Source: Multifurca ochricompacta
Taxonomy: Eukaryota > Basidiomycota > Agaricomycetes > Russulales > Russulaceae
Direction of reading: 5' to 3'
Length of the DNA: 64,000 nt
NCBI GenBank assembly: GCA_022496185.1
Contig: WTXG01000049.1
Location: 143,404-207,403 of the forward strand
Each line of letters opens with the position of its first letter. Position 1 is the stretch's first letter. The position numbers were made by a program, and so were the translations under genes. Below the pieces are notes generated by a model. That model did not search any database, was not told the origin of the DNA, and saw only the letters and a list, made by a program, of their open reading frames with translations. Positions 51,672 to 64,000 of this stretch are shown piece by piece.

Positions 51672-51906
51672 AGATTAGTAGTACCATCACAGATGTAAGT
51701 CGATATAGAGGTCAACCGGAGGAGAGGTTTCAGGTTGATTACAATAGGGCCGTTGAGATATATGCCGGGATTGGCTCGTGTGCAAAGTGGGGAATTAATT
51801 CGAGCACGCCGTACCAAGGAGCCTCTTCTCGCTGGTTGCGCTGTCGGAGCAGCTAGGGCAAGAGCAGCGAGAGAGAGAGAGCAATGATAGGCCTCATGAA
51901 CTACAT
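51672..51906 (-). pseudogene. Short secreted peptide gene, paralogue B, dead
   Basis: The ATG at 51906 is followed at once by TAG (Gln2 to stop). The signal-peptide region is shifted by an extra CT in the CTCTCT run, and a further stop follows LSLLLP. The exon 2 region and the conserved CTGTGATGGTAC end are still recognisable. The promoter block that carries the TATA box in A and C is deleted here (after GAGGTCT at about 51988). Confidence 0.85.
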
Positions 51907-52072
51907 GATGGCTGCAATAGGTAGAATGGTTGAGAAGGGTAAAGCGGTTGGGAATGGTCGGGAAAACCGATGAGATTCCTGAGGTCTTAAACCCAAGCTC
52001 TACTGTGTAGCCCGGGAGACGGTTTTAGTTAGACCTTCGCACTAAGAAATAACGTTTGTGATTTTCCCAATC

Positions 52073-52627
52073 TTGAATGAGCCTTTTTTTGTTTTTTTTT
52101 TTTCGAGTTTCATTGACGCACTTGCAAGCCGTGCCTAAGTCGCGCGCTATCTAGTACAAAGGGTCCTCTAGTAGCTACTGTAGATGTATTGGGCAGGACC
52201 CATTGAAAAAACCCCGGGGGAAAATAAGAGTAAAGAGATTGGTTGGATAAGGCGCGCGCATACTGCGATGTCATGTAGGTTTAGACCGACCAAAGTCAAT
52301 AGGAGAGGGGGGTCCATTAAATCTCTGCTAGGCCTAGTCTGGTTCAAGAGGCCGTTTTGCAGCGTAGGGTTTGAAGGCCGCGCGCGAGTTTTGGAGGAAG
52401 CGCAGCAGGGCTTCGACGAGGTTCTTGGTGTTGAAAACGGTCATCAACGGGGTTTTCATTGATGACCAGGTGCGCATGTTTGAGGCAATGCGGCTCTCAC
52501 GGTGGAGGGGGCATTCATAAAGGATGTGGGTGGTGGTAGCAGGTGTAGTACCATCACAGGGGCAAGCCCTAGAGGAGGGGGTTAGTTTGGGTTTAAAGTG
52601 TGTAGAGTACTCAGCAGTTGAATGAGC
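52073..52627 (-). mobile_element. 5'-truncated LINE in unit 2 with 10-bp target duplication
   Basis: Insert 52083-52617 on the minus strand, flanked by TTGAATGAGC at 52073-52082 and 52618-52627. It codes the tail of a Tad-like element: AEYSTHFKPKLTPSSRACPC, then DGTTPATTTHILYECPLHRE, stop at 52334. A poly-A tract with one C (plus strand T run, 52084-52103) closes it. Units 1 and 3 have the uninterrupted site (GGCTCATTCAAGATTGGG at about 48538 and 62336), proving insertion after duplication. Confidence 0.9.
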
Positions 52628-53283
52628 TTTGTGTGGGGTCTGTCATTGTCCCCGTTGCGTTATCCCAGTGTTTCCGAAAATATGGAAGCCTGTCCCGCGT
52701 TCTGTCAAACCAGCCATTTGGGCCATCTGGCATCTTGGCATCTTCCAGGCACATAGTGCAGACTAATAAACAATCGGTGGGTGAAAGCACCTTCTTGGAC
52801 GCGAAAATCATGCGTTTCATGAGCCAATAGTCACCTCTACTCAGTTATTGACTTCTTAGCTGCTAATGTCAAGATTCCCCACCGGATTTCTGACATATTA
52901 CCATAGGCCAATCCCATATGGCAGTTTCCTAGAGCATTTCCTGTGTTCGCGAGTGATTTGCGAGGGTGGGGATAGGTAATGAAGACGGCTATACGGCTAA
53001 CGAACGGATATGGTATGTTATTCTCACACCAAGTCGGATGCTAGTCAGATGCTAATGACGCTTTGTTATTAGCCGTTTCTCTAGTTGTCAAAGTATTACA
53101 TATACTCGATCCTCTTGACATCTCATCGCCTGCCAGCCGCGAATTTTTAATCTGCGCAACATGTTTGGTTTCTAAGGGTTGGTATGCAATGGTGAAAATG
53201 TATTTATAAAACAGTATCTAGTAACTATAACCAACAGCAACCTAAGCGGCCAAAAAACGGACAAGCTCAAATAATTCCAAAGC

Positions 53284-53290
53284 TATAAGA
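53284..53290 (+). promoter_or_regulatory. TATA box of protease copy 2
   Basis: TATAAGA, 70-76 nt upstream of the ATG at 53360, within a block conserved in all three units. Confidence 0.65.
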
Positions 53291-53359
53291 GCAGGTTTGT
53301 GATCCAGTCGTCATTCACTGCTCCGCCCTACGATTCACTTTCTCATCCACACTCTTACC

Positions 53360-54944
53360 ATGTTCCCGACAGCCTTACTCACTGCTTTCCTCCTGCTTGC
53401 CGTCAGCGTTGCTGCGAACCCAATCGTTGTTCGCAAACCCTCAGTTTCATTGTCGTTTGCCCGGCACCTCAATATCACTGGCAGTCGTGATCTCGTCGCG
53501 AAGGACCAGGCCCGTGCCAAGAACTTGGTGGCCATCGGCAAAGCAAAACAGAGCGGCATCTTGAGTCGGGCTGGGGTCGTCAGCGTCGGTGTGACTAACG
53601 TCGGCGTCAGCTACCATGCCACTGTCGGTGTTGGTAGCCCTCCCACCAACTGTGAGTGGTACAAATGGCTTGAGCGTGGCACGGGTTCTCTCACACACGT
53701 CTAGATAATCTCCTCATTGACACGGGGAGCTCTAACACCTGGGTGGGAGCTGGAAAGACCTATGTTAGGACTAACACCAGCATACAGACACATAACAATA
53801 TGGTGAGCATCCGTGTCCTTTCACTTCAGTGGTTTAGCGTAAACTTAAAGATAGTCATATTAGTCTGTGACATATGACCATAAGTCATTCTCTTGTGGGT
53901 TTCCCCCACATTGGACCTCATCGTTGATATATTTACACATTGTTCTCCCAGGCACCGAGTTCACCGACACTGTGACGATTGGCCCTGGCCTTGTTATCCC
54001 TGGGCAATCGATAGGTGTCGCCTCAAACTTCACTGGCTTCAGCGGCTTAGACGGCGTCCTGGGGTGAGCGCAAAGACCGGTTGTGTGAATTTGCATTGAT
54101 GCCCGGATCCCACAGTATCGGTCCTACCGACCTAACGGTCGGCACTCTGTCGCCAGACACGGGCAGTAGTGTCCCCACAGTTACAGACAACTTGTTCAGC
54201 AGTGGCACCATCCCATCTAACCTTGTCTCCGTGTCTTTCGAACCCACGACCACAGAGTCAGAAGTAAATGGCGAGTTGACGTTTGGTGGTACCGACTCCG
54301 AGAAGTACACTGGAGCTATTACTTTCATGTAAGCATAGGGAGCGAGCTTGAGCTCGAGATTTCTCCACTCACTTTGTGCTGGATAGTCCCATTACTTCAG
54401 CTTCCCCTGCGAGCCACTACTGGGGCATTGATGAGTCCATCTGGTACGGTGCCTCGACTTCTATCCTCTCGACCACCGCTGGTATTGTAGACACTGGAAC
54501 CACTTTTATCCTCATCGCTACCGGTAAGTGACACATGTCTCTTCACTTCACTAGAAGATACAAGTCTCAAGTCTAATAAAACCTACAGACGCATTCGACC
54601 GCTACACTAGCGCAACTGGTGCCGTCCTCGACGCCACCACTGGCTTGCTCACCATCACGCCGGCGCAGTTCGCTAACCTGCAGTCGCTCTTCTTCACGAC
54701 CGGCGGCACAACATTTGAGCTCACCGCGAATGCACAAATTTGGCCTCGTGCACTGAACACGCTCATTGGGGGCACTTCTGGCAAGATTTACCTCATCGTC
54801 AATGACATTCGTACGTCGACCGGGCAGGGTCTGGACTTCATCAATGGCTACACTTTCCTTGAGCGCTTCTACTCTGTCTACGATACTGAAAACCACCGCG
54901 TTGGTCTCGCCACTACGCCATTCACCACGGCGACGACTAATTGA
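53360..54944 (+). CDS. Secreted aspartic protease (polyporopepsin-like), copy 2, intact
   Basis: A1-family acid endopeptidase, secreted. Seven exons (53360-53651, 53705-53802, 53864-53894, 53952-54063, 54116-54328, 54387-54523, 54589-54944) total 1239 nt, 412 residues, no break. Signal peptide MFPTALLTAFLLLAVSVAAN, then a propeptide. Catalytic aspartates are D103 in LLIDTGSSNTW and D284 in GIVDTGTTF. Other pieces: GLDGVLGIGPTDLTVGTL, VNGELTFGGTDSEKYTGAI, and the end FLERFYSVYDTENHRVGLAT. The flap region reads SVTYDHKSFSC where copy 3 has SVTYGHGSFSG, so two flap glycines are changed; this may alter activity. It is the only intact copy of three. Its divergent peptide partner B is dead, and it lies in the left arm of a large inverted repeat. 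Confidence 0.9.
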
Positions 54945-56660
54945 TGGGGATGGATGGGTTCGGTAGTTATACCTATAGGGGGTAAAGAATTGTTTATTGT
55001 TCTATTAATCGTGGCACTTTAAGTTTCTTCCTTATTGACTCACCCCGGCTTGTTTATTGCTTTCTATTTGAATGCTTATGGGCGCCATTAGCTGCTCATG
55101 AGATATTACAATTGGATAATTTTCATGAGCTTACTACACTTTGAGAAATACTTTTGCACTTCCAGGGCCTGAATGCTTGACAAGGAGCTATTTTGTATGA
55201 TGCATCTCTCGCGTTGATCGTCTCCGGTCGTAAAACATTTGCTCTCGAGTCACCTCGATTCTATTCTAGTACAATCTACGTAATTAGGGCTCGCACTCTT
55301 TTTTTGCTGGCAATAACTTGGAGAGAAGGTGGGAAAGAAGAAAAAAACTGCGCAAGGCGAGGAGGAGATTCATCGTCGTTCCTTGAAAGGACTCGGAGTT
55401 GTGGAATGGGAAATACTGAGAAGAGGTCAACGTAACGCGACATGGGACGGTACGACACACCTCAAAGAGAAAATATATATTTTTAAAAAAATATTGGGTT
55501 TTTTTATTATCAATTATTAGAAAGGTTTAGTGATACAGTTGAAATTTAGGCGTCACGACAAGCTTGGCTTGCATACTGATCGAGTACCGTCAAGAGTGAC
55601 CGCTCAATGGTCGTTGGGCACCCAGCGTCACAAGGGGGAATATACGTCATTAGCCCTAATTTAATAATAACCATGTCCAATAGGCTTATCATGGATCGTC
55701 GATCCAAAAACGGATCAGGTGGTGGGCATAAATTAAGAGGTTCTCTAAGTGGGACTTTTCTTTTCTTTTTGTAACAAAGGAGTCTGGGCATGATTTTTTT
55801 TCCATCGGCCCATCAGGTGGACCTAGTTCCGTATTGTGTTGTGTTGCGAAGCACACGCACACCCAATTGATTGGTTAAAGCTTCAAGAGTGTGCGTCATA
55901 TATCTGATTGGTTATCCTTAAAGGCCTGTAGCATGCTGTTAAAACCGATCCCAATAGACGAGTTCTTTGTCTGGAATCGCAAGATAGAGAGGGGGGCGTT
56001 GAGGGGCTCCAAAAGCAAAAAAAAAAAAAAAGGGTGCGAATTCGCACGTTCGCCTCTCTCTCTCACGTCACGTTACCTTTACCTTAACCTTTCACTTCTC
56101 ACTCTTGCTTTCATGTTCACACACACACTTTTGAATCATCTTCTCCTCAGGCCCCTCAATTACACTTTTGTTTTGCCCCTTCTTGAACCTATTATGGACA
56201 GACGTACATTCCGGTCCGAACCCCTTCCTATCTGTCGTGAGACACCCCTCCCAGAATGTGGCGCATCCAGGACACACTCACACAAGTTTCAAAATTAAGG
56301 AAATGGTCATCTTTATTTCATCAATTAACATCATTTATTGCGTATTAAGTTTCCTCCTCTCTGCTTTCCCTTTTAATTATTTTCGAGGCTCAAACAGAAG
56401 GCTGCGGCGCTGCCCCCTGGCCCGGCCCGTGTTGTTCCGCTTCTTCTCTTCCGTCCCACTTTTTTTTTAAAAGCACAAAGGGGGGTTTTTTTTTCCTATT
56501 CGACTACAACTTCAATGCAGTTAACAACTGGGCCATGAGTCCATAACAACGAGGTCTCTGCTGCCTCTCGAAATAAGTTTTTTTTTTTAAGAAAAAAAAA
56601 CATTTGTGGTTAATACATGCAGCGTACATCATCTTCCACCGTCATACTTTTTTTCTCTTC
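54945..56660. other. Protease 3' flank and unique spacer before enolase
   Basis: Up to about 55886 this is the inverted-repeat arm. The remainder is unique, AT- and T-run-rich, and ends in the enolase 3' flank. No gene recognised. Confidence 0.5.
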
Positions 56661-58384
<1,724 letters not shown>

Positions 58385-58743
58385 GGTGGTTGTGAAGAAA
58401 GGGAATAAGATTTGGGTGAGGGTGAGGGTGAGTGAAAAGGTAAGGGTAAGGAGTTAAGTATTTACGCCCAACCGAATAGAGGCGGATCACTAAGGGGGGC
58501 TCTTAACTCTCTCACGCTGATTACAAGCTGATTATCATCATCATCCTCCCAATCCCACCCACCCACACCACCACATAACCCGCTCCGCTACCGATGGGGT
58601 CCTCCTCCCGAAATGGACCGTGGAACGGGCACGTCACGTTTGGTCAAGTAATCTCTTTTTTTTTTCGCGACCTTTCACTCTTTTTTTTTTTTTTTCCATC
58701 CGACCCGATACAATCCCGAATCTAGAGCCAAATGAACAATACA

Positions 58744-58777
<34 letters not shown>

Positions 58778-60162
58778 AGGGAGAGGGAGAGGAGAGAGAA
58801 GTTGCCAGTGTGCCAGGGCAGCTCACGTGCATGCTTATACTTATAAGCCATCCGAACATCCGAACAGCCAAGTTCCCGACCACCTCGACCCATCCGTAAT
58901 GGCCTCGACTTAAGAAGAAACAGTTATTTTTTCTCCGCTCTCGGCTTTTCCAAACGTTCTAGAGTCGAGTCGCTTCCAAACGCGTGACCAGAAAATAACG
59001 AAATCTACGCCACCACCTCCACCACCCCTCCCCCTAGCATGGAAGCATGGGAGAACATGCGAATCCTTCTTTTTTTTTTTTTCTTTTTTTCTTTTTTAGC
59101 CCCTCAACGCTCCCTCTATCTTGCGATTCTAGACAAAGACGAGGTCTTTGGTATCGATTTCAACAACATGACACAGGTTTTAAGGATAATCAATCAGATA
59201 TATGACGCTTTCTTTTTTCCTTTTTCATTCTCTTGAACCTTTAACCAACCAATTGGGCGTGCGTGTTCTTTGCAACACAACACAATACGGAACTAGGTCC
59301 ACCTGATGGGCCGATGGAAAAAATCAAGCCCAGACCCCTTTATTACAAAAAGAAAAGAAAAGTCCCACTCAGAGAACCTCTTAATTATGCCCACCACCTG
59401 ATCCGTTTTTGGATCGACGATCCATGATAAGCCTATTGGACATGGTTATTATTAAATTAGGGCTAATGACGTATATATCCCCTTGTGACGCTGGGTGTCC
59501 AGTGATCACTGTTGACTGTACTCGATCAGTATGCAAGTCAAGCTAGTCGTGCTGCCTAAAGTTCAACTGTATCACCCAACCTTTCTAACAATTGATAATA
59601 AAAAACCCAATAACTGAAAAATATATATATATATTTATTTTCTCTTCGAGGTGTCGTACCGTGCCATGTCGCGTTACGTTGACCTCTTCTCAGTATTTCC
59701 CATTCCACAACTCCGAGTCCTTTCAAGGAACGACGATGAATCTCCTCTCGCCTTGCGCTGTTGATATTTTTTTCTTTCCCACCTTCTCTCCGAGTTATTG
59801 CCAGCAAAAGTGTGCGAGCCCTAATTACGTAGATTGTACTAGAATAGAATCGAGGTGTAGGTGTGACTCGAGAGAGCAAATGTTTTACGACTAGAGACGA
59901 TCAACGCGAGAAATGCATCATACATAATAGCTCCTCCTCGCGCGTTCGGGCCCCGGAAGTGCAAAGCATTTCGAGTAGTAAGCTCATGAAAACTATCCAA
60001 TTGTAATCTCATGGGCAGCTATTGGCGCCCATAAGCATTCAAGCAGAAAGCAACAAACAAGCCGGGGTGAGTCAATAAGGAAGAAAATTAAAGTGCCACG
60101 ATTAATAGAACAATAAACAATTCTTTACCCCCTATAGGTATAACTACCGAACCCATCCATCA
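58385..60162. other. Enolase promoter, GA microsatellite, then inverted-repeat arm
   Basis: 58385-59228 is unique and contains a (GA)n/(GGGAGA)n tract at about 58742-58800 and T runs. From 59229 it is the inverted copy of the flank at 55000-55886. No coding exon recognised. Confidence 0.5.
58742..58800 (+). repeat. GA microsatellite upstream of enolase
   Basis: About 58 nt of GAGAGA and GGGAGA repeats, about 360 nt upstream of the enolase ATG. Confidence 0.7.
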
Positions 60163-61745
60163 TCAATTAGTCGTCGCCGTGGTGAATGGCGTAGTGGCGA
60201 GACCAACGCGGTTGTTGCCAGTATCGTAGACAGAGTAGAAGCGCTCAAGGAAAGTACAACCATTGATAAAGTCGAGACCCTCCCCGGACGACGTACCAAT
60301 GTCATTGACGATGAGGTAAATCTTGCCGGAAGTGCCCCCGATCAGCGTGTTCAGTGCACGAGGCCAAATTTGTGCATTCGCGGTGAGCTCAAATGTTGTG
60401 CCGCCGGTCGTGAAGAAGAGCGACTCCAGGTTGGCGAACTGCGCCGACGTGATGCTGAGCAAGCCAGTGGTGACGTCGAGAACGGCCCCAGTTGCGGTAG
60501 AGTAGCGGTTGAATGCGTCTGTGTAGATGTAATTCGACTTGAGACTTGTATCCTCTGGCGAAGTGCAGAGACATGTGTCACTTACCGGTAGTGATGAGGA
60601 AAAGAGCGGTTGCAGTGTCTACAATACCAGCGGTGGTCGAGAGGATAGAAGTCGAGGCACCGTACCGGATGGACCCATCAATGCCCCAGAACTGGTTCGC
60701 AGGGGAAGTTGAAGTAATGGGACTATCCAGCACCATGTGAGTGGAAAAATCTCGAGCTCAAGCTTGCTCCGCATGCTTACATGAAAGTGATATCTCCAGT
60801 GTACTTCTCAGAGTCGGTACCACCGAACGTCAACTCGCCATTCACCTCTGGCGTTGTGGTCGTGGTTCGAAGGACACGGAGACTAGGTTAGATTCGATGA
60901 TGCCACTGCTGAACAAGTTGTCTGTAACTGTGGGGACACTACTGCCCGTGTCTGGCGACAGAGTGCCGACCGTTCGGTCGGTAGGACCGATACTGTGGGA
61001 TTGGGCATCAATGCAAATTCACACAACCGGGGTGTGCGCTCACCCAAGGACGCCGTCAAAGCCAGTGAAGCCAGTGGAGTCTGAGGCAACACCTATCGAT
61101 TGCCCAGAAATTACAAGGCCAGGGCCAATCGTCACAGTGTCGGTGAACTCGGTGCCTGGGAGAACAGAGTGTAAATATATCAACGATGAAGTCCAATGTG
61201 GGGAAAACCCACCAGAGAATGACCCATGGCCATATGTCACAGACTAATGACTATCTTTAAGTTTACGCTACACCACTGAAGTGAAAGGACACGGATGCTC
61301 ACCACACTGTCAGATGTCTGTACGCTGGTGTTAGTCCTAACATAGGTCTTTCCAGCTCCCACCCAGGTGTTAGAGCTCCCCGTGTCAATGAGGAGAGTAT
61401 CTAGACGTGTGTGAGAGAATCTGTGCCACGCTCAAGCCGTTTGTACCACTCACAGTTGGTGGAGGGCTACCAACACCGACAGTGGCATGGTAGGCGACGC
61501 CGACGTTAGTCACACCGACGCTGACAACCCCATCCCGACTCAAGACGCCGCTTTGTTTTGCTTTGCCGATGGCCACCAAGTTCTTGGCACGAGCTTGATC
61601 CCTTCGCGACGAGATCACGACTGCCAGTGATATTGAGGTGCCGGGCAAACGACAATGAAACTGAGGGTTTGCGAACAACGATTGGGTTCGCAGCAACGCT
61701 GACGACAAGCAGGAGGAAAGCAGTGAGTAAGGCTGTCGGGAACAT
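60163..61745 (-). pseudogene. Aspartic protease copy 3, frameshifted, altered active site
   Basis: A1-family protease, inverted copy. The signal peptide and propeptide start are intact. An extra G near 61607 (GCGAAGGGATC) shifts the frame, a missing C at the end of exon 1 (near 61460) shifts it back, and a missing C near 60873 breaks exon 5 and leads to a TGA. The first active site, LLIDTGSSNTW, is present. The second reads IVDTATALFLI instead of IVDTGTTFILI, so the invariant Gly after Asp-Thr is Ala. The last exon (about 60513-60163) is open and ends TTPFTTATTN. The TATA box is intact. It could be only recently dead, and some shifts could be assembly errors, but the active-site change is a substitution. 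Confidence 0.75.
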
Positions 61746-61814
61746 GGTAAGAGTGTGGATGAGAAAGTGAATTGTAGGACGGAGCAGTAAATAACGATTG
61801 GATCACAAACCTGC

Positions 61815-61821
61815 TCTTATA
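61815..61821 (-). promoter_or_regulatory. TATA box of protease copy 3
   Basis: TATAAGA on the minus strand, 70-76 nt upstream of the ATG at 61745, as in copy 2. Confidence 0.6.
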
Positions 61822-63356
61822 GCTTTGGAATCATTTGAGCTTGTCCGTTTTTGGTCGCTCGGATTGCTGTTGGTTATATTTACTAGATACCGGTTTATAA
61901 ATACACTTTCACCATTGCATACCAACCCTAAAAACTAAACATGTTGCTCAGATTAAAAATTCGCGGCTGGCAGGCGATGAGATGTCAAGAGGATCGAGTA
62001 TATGTAATACTTTGACAAGTAGAGAAACGGCTAATAACAAAGCGTCATTAGCATCTGACTAGCAGCTGACTTGGTGTGAGAATAAAATACCATATCCATT
62101 CGTTAGCCGTCTAGCCGTCTTAATTACCCATCCCCACCCTCGCAAATCACTTGCGAGCACAGGAAATGCTCTAGGAAACTGCCACACTGGCATGGGATTG
62201 GCCTGTGGTGACATGTCAGAAATCTGGTGGGAATCTTGACATTAGCAGCTAAGAAGTCAATATTGAGAAGAGGTGATTATTGGCTCATGAACGCATGATT
62301 TTTGCGTCCAACGGGGACAATGACGGGCCTCACACAAGGCTCATTCAAGATTGGGAAAAGCGCAACGTTATGACCTATCCGATTACAACCACGCAAGCGA
62401 ATATCGGCGCTTTTTTTATAAAAAAAAAACTGCGACGAGCGTGCTGCTGTGACTTTCTGCTCTCCAGAATCTTGACCGGTATTATCAGTTCGAATATACC
62501 GCCAGGTTCTAACGGTACTATCAAGCCACATAGTCGAAAGCGCAAGCGTTGATTTGGGGGTATGGCAAAGAGACATGATAGTATATTTGTGTAGAGGGTG
62601 GCTTTTCGAGGCGCATCTTCTGAGTAAGATTAGGAAAGGTTAGGCAGTTTAATTCCTTCTTGTATATGGTATCTCAATCTCGCGCTTTTCTAAATCGCAA
62701 AAGTGGACCGACCCTTGATGGTTTGGTTTGGTTTGGGTTACTTCTTTTCACCACGGCAGAGTGCGAAGGCTTAACCAAATCCGTCTCCCGCTTACCTTAG
62801 CCGCGCGTGCGACACAATTACTGGCCACATGTTGCATTTCATTTCCACCACCTTCTCATTCATTCAATACTATCTGGCTCGGACCCGTGTAAACCTGAAA
62901 CGAGGGGGGGGGAGGGGGCATCCACTCAAATTTTTCACCTCCCGATGCTGCCAGTAAACAAGTTCGTGGATACCTGCTAGTTTGTTTTTTTAATTCCTCA
63001 TCGACTCCTCACCGAAACTTTTTGTTACACACTGACCGACAAGCTGTGATCCACTTCAAACAAGGAGAGATTGCTTTTACAACGAGACAATGTTCCATTC
63101 CAATAGATGTCGCCCGTATCTTGACACTTGACAACTATGAATTGAGTTATGTGCGAGCCATGGGCTCTTTATTATGGAAGAAAGAAATTACTAGAAGAGA
63201 TAACAGCTGACGGAACGCGAGTGTTGTCATGTTATCATCCAAGAAGCCATTAGTGAGAGAGCGCCACTCCAGCATCGAAGCAGCGAGGCGCCTTTTCAGG
63301 TGTCATGGACATGCACACAGGTTTCGTTAACCTGTAAGTAGTAAAACTTGTGGGGG

Positions 63357-63363
63357 TATAAAA
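63357..63363 (+). promoter_or_regulatory. TATA box of peptide gene C
   Basis: TATAAAA followed by CTGCAACGGTTTAGACCTCA, the same block as in unit 1, 96-102 nt upstream of the ATG. Confidence 0.65.
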
Positions 63364-63458
63364 CTGCAACGGTTTAGACCTCAGGAATCTCATCGGTTTT
63401 CTGACCATCATCTGCATCGTTCTATCCATCTGAGCCAACTCTATCCATTGAGAATACA

Positions 63459-63679
63459 ATGCAGTTCATTAAATCTATCATTGCTCTTTCTCTTGCTGCT
63501 TTTGTGCTCGCTGTTCCAGTGGTGCAACCAGCCGAGAAGAGGCAGATTAGTACGGCAGGCTCGAATGAATTACCACTTTGTACAAGCTGATTTATCTTGA
63601 CATAGATGCTAATATCCCTGCCAACGTCGATGTCGATTCTCTTCTTGATGCCGGTCCCCTTGTCGACTTAAATCTGTGA
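63459..63679 (+). CDS. Short secreted peptide gene, paralogue C
   Basis: Function unknown. Exons 63459-63549 and 63606-63679 give 54 residues with no break: signal peptide MQFIKSIIALSLAAFVLAVP, VVQPAEKR, then a 26-residue acidic, Leu-rich end (QINANIPANVDVDSLLDAGP, LVDLNL). The Lys27-Arg28 pair is at the same place as in A. The signal peptide is conserved between copies while the mature end differs strongly, suggesting fast change of the secreted part. The stop is again TGATG/GTACTAATCTCC, with CTCAG/GGT about 50 nt on. Its divergent neighbour is protease copy 3. Confidence 0.75.
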
Positions 63680-64000
63680 TGGTACTAATCTCCATTTTGA
63701 CTCTCGTCATGTATTAACCATTGACTCTCAGGGTAAATCCCAGGAGACACGTTAACTGCACGTCTTGTGGAATACCGTGGAGTTTTTGTATCTGGGTGGG
63801 GAAAGTTGTGTGGTTTGAGTACGTGGCTAGTGGGAAGTAATACATTGGAACTATCAACTTTTTTTTTTAATTTGAGAAACATATATTGTGTGACTGACAG
63901 ACGAAGCTGGAACGCTGTCAAAATCGCAAGTTGCATGCTTCTTTGCCACAATTAAAATATTATTGGAGATATTAAAGTACCTGAGTAAGAGTAGGGTAAG
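63680..64000. other. 3' flank of peptide gene C
   Basis: Matches, inverted, 46930-47216 and 51370-51670. No gene. The window ends inside or just after this block. Confidence 0.6.

Larger units (their letters stand above)
51050..55225 (+). repeat. Duplicated cassette, unit 2 (peptide relic B + protease copy 2)
   Basis: Second tandem unit: protease 3' flank block, peptide relic B (-), intergenic DNA interrupted by a LINE, protease copy 2 (+) and the start of its 3' flank. It departs from unit 1 at about 55226. Confidence 0.8.
52618..55886 (+). repeat. Left arm of large inverted repeat
   Basis: About 3.25 kb carrying protease copy 2 and its flanks, repeated inverted at 59229-62345. The inner end is near GCACACGCACACCCAATTGA (about 55850-55886). 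Confidence 0.85.
59229..62345 (-). repeat. Right arm of large inverted repeat
   Basis: Inverted copy of 52618-55886. Compared with the left arm it lacks about 150 bp at 62311 (between GCGTCCA and ACGGGGACAATGAC) and has many small changes. It carries protease copy 3. Confidence 0.85.
61746..63458. promoter_or_regulatory. Shared divergent intergenic region, unit 3
   Basis: Between protease copy 3 and peptide gene C. It matches unit 1 (47500-49250) inverted in several blocks. A stretch near 62640-63000 is less clearly shared. Confidence 0.5.
59229..63960 (-). repeat. Duplicated cassette, unit 3 (inverted; protease copy 3 + peptide gene C)
   Basis: Holds protease copy 3 (-), the shared intergenic DNA (inverted relative to unit 1) and peptide gene C (+) with its 3' flank (CCAGGAGACACGTTAACTGC-type block). 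It keeps the divergent order of units 1 and 2. Confidence 0.8.

Overview
The window looks like nuclear DNA of a filamentous basidiomycete. Genes have many small exons and 45-70 nt introns with CTAAC-type branch points. The gene set includes a DNMT1-type methyltransferase, a Hog1 MAP kinase, a polyporopepsin-like aspartic protease, a NACHT-ankyrin (NLR) relic and Tad-like LINE tails. Gene style suggests an agaricomycete, perhaps Rhizoctonia/Ceratobasidium-like; the genus is inference and was not tested.

Layout. 0.9-1.6 kb: small secreted protein (-). 3.4-4.9 kb: 7-TM protein (-). 7.2-9.2 kb: C2-like membrane protein (-). 9.6-12.7 kb: methylcrotonyl-CoA carboxylase alpha (+). 12.9-18.7 kb: RFTS-BAH-BAH cytosine methyltransferase (-). 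19.0-21.0 kb: HOG1 (-). 26.2-27.1 kb: Ypd1-like phosphotransfer protein whose catalytic His is Glu (+). 27.4-28.8 kb: MCR1-type cytochrome b5 reductase (+). 28.8-36 kb: gene-poor, with a rotted NLR gene interrupted by a mitochondrial nad5 fragment. 36.3 kb: small secreted peptide gene. 38.3-39.4 kb: secreted M43 metalloprotease (-). 41.4-43.7 kb: repeat region with a truncated LINE. 43.8-46.2 kb: NOG2 GTPase (+). 46.6-64 kb: segmental duplication tract.

The duplication tract is the most unusual part. A cassette made of a short secreted peptide gene and a divergently oriented aspartic protease gene occurs three times: twice as a tandem of about 4.1-4.5 kb, and once inverted on the far side of the enolase gene. 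A further 3' flank at 46.6 kb suggests a lost fourth unit. Decay differs between units. Units 1 and 3 keep an intact peptide gene beside a damaged protease; unit 2 keeps an intact protease beside a dead peptide gene. In units 1 and 2 the TATA box of the dead partner is also damaged. A LINE insertion with a 10-bp target duplication is present in unit 2 and absent, as an empty site, in units 1 and 3. A fourth peptide paralogue sits close to the secreted metalloprotease.

Six single-base deletions, mostly in homopolymers, break otherwise well-conserved exons of the carboxylase, methyltransferase and HOG1 genes. They look more like consensus errors than real decay, so these three are annotated as genes with the breaks noted.
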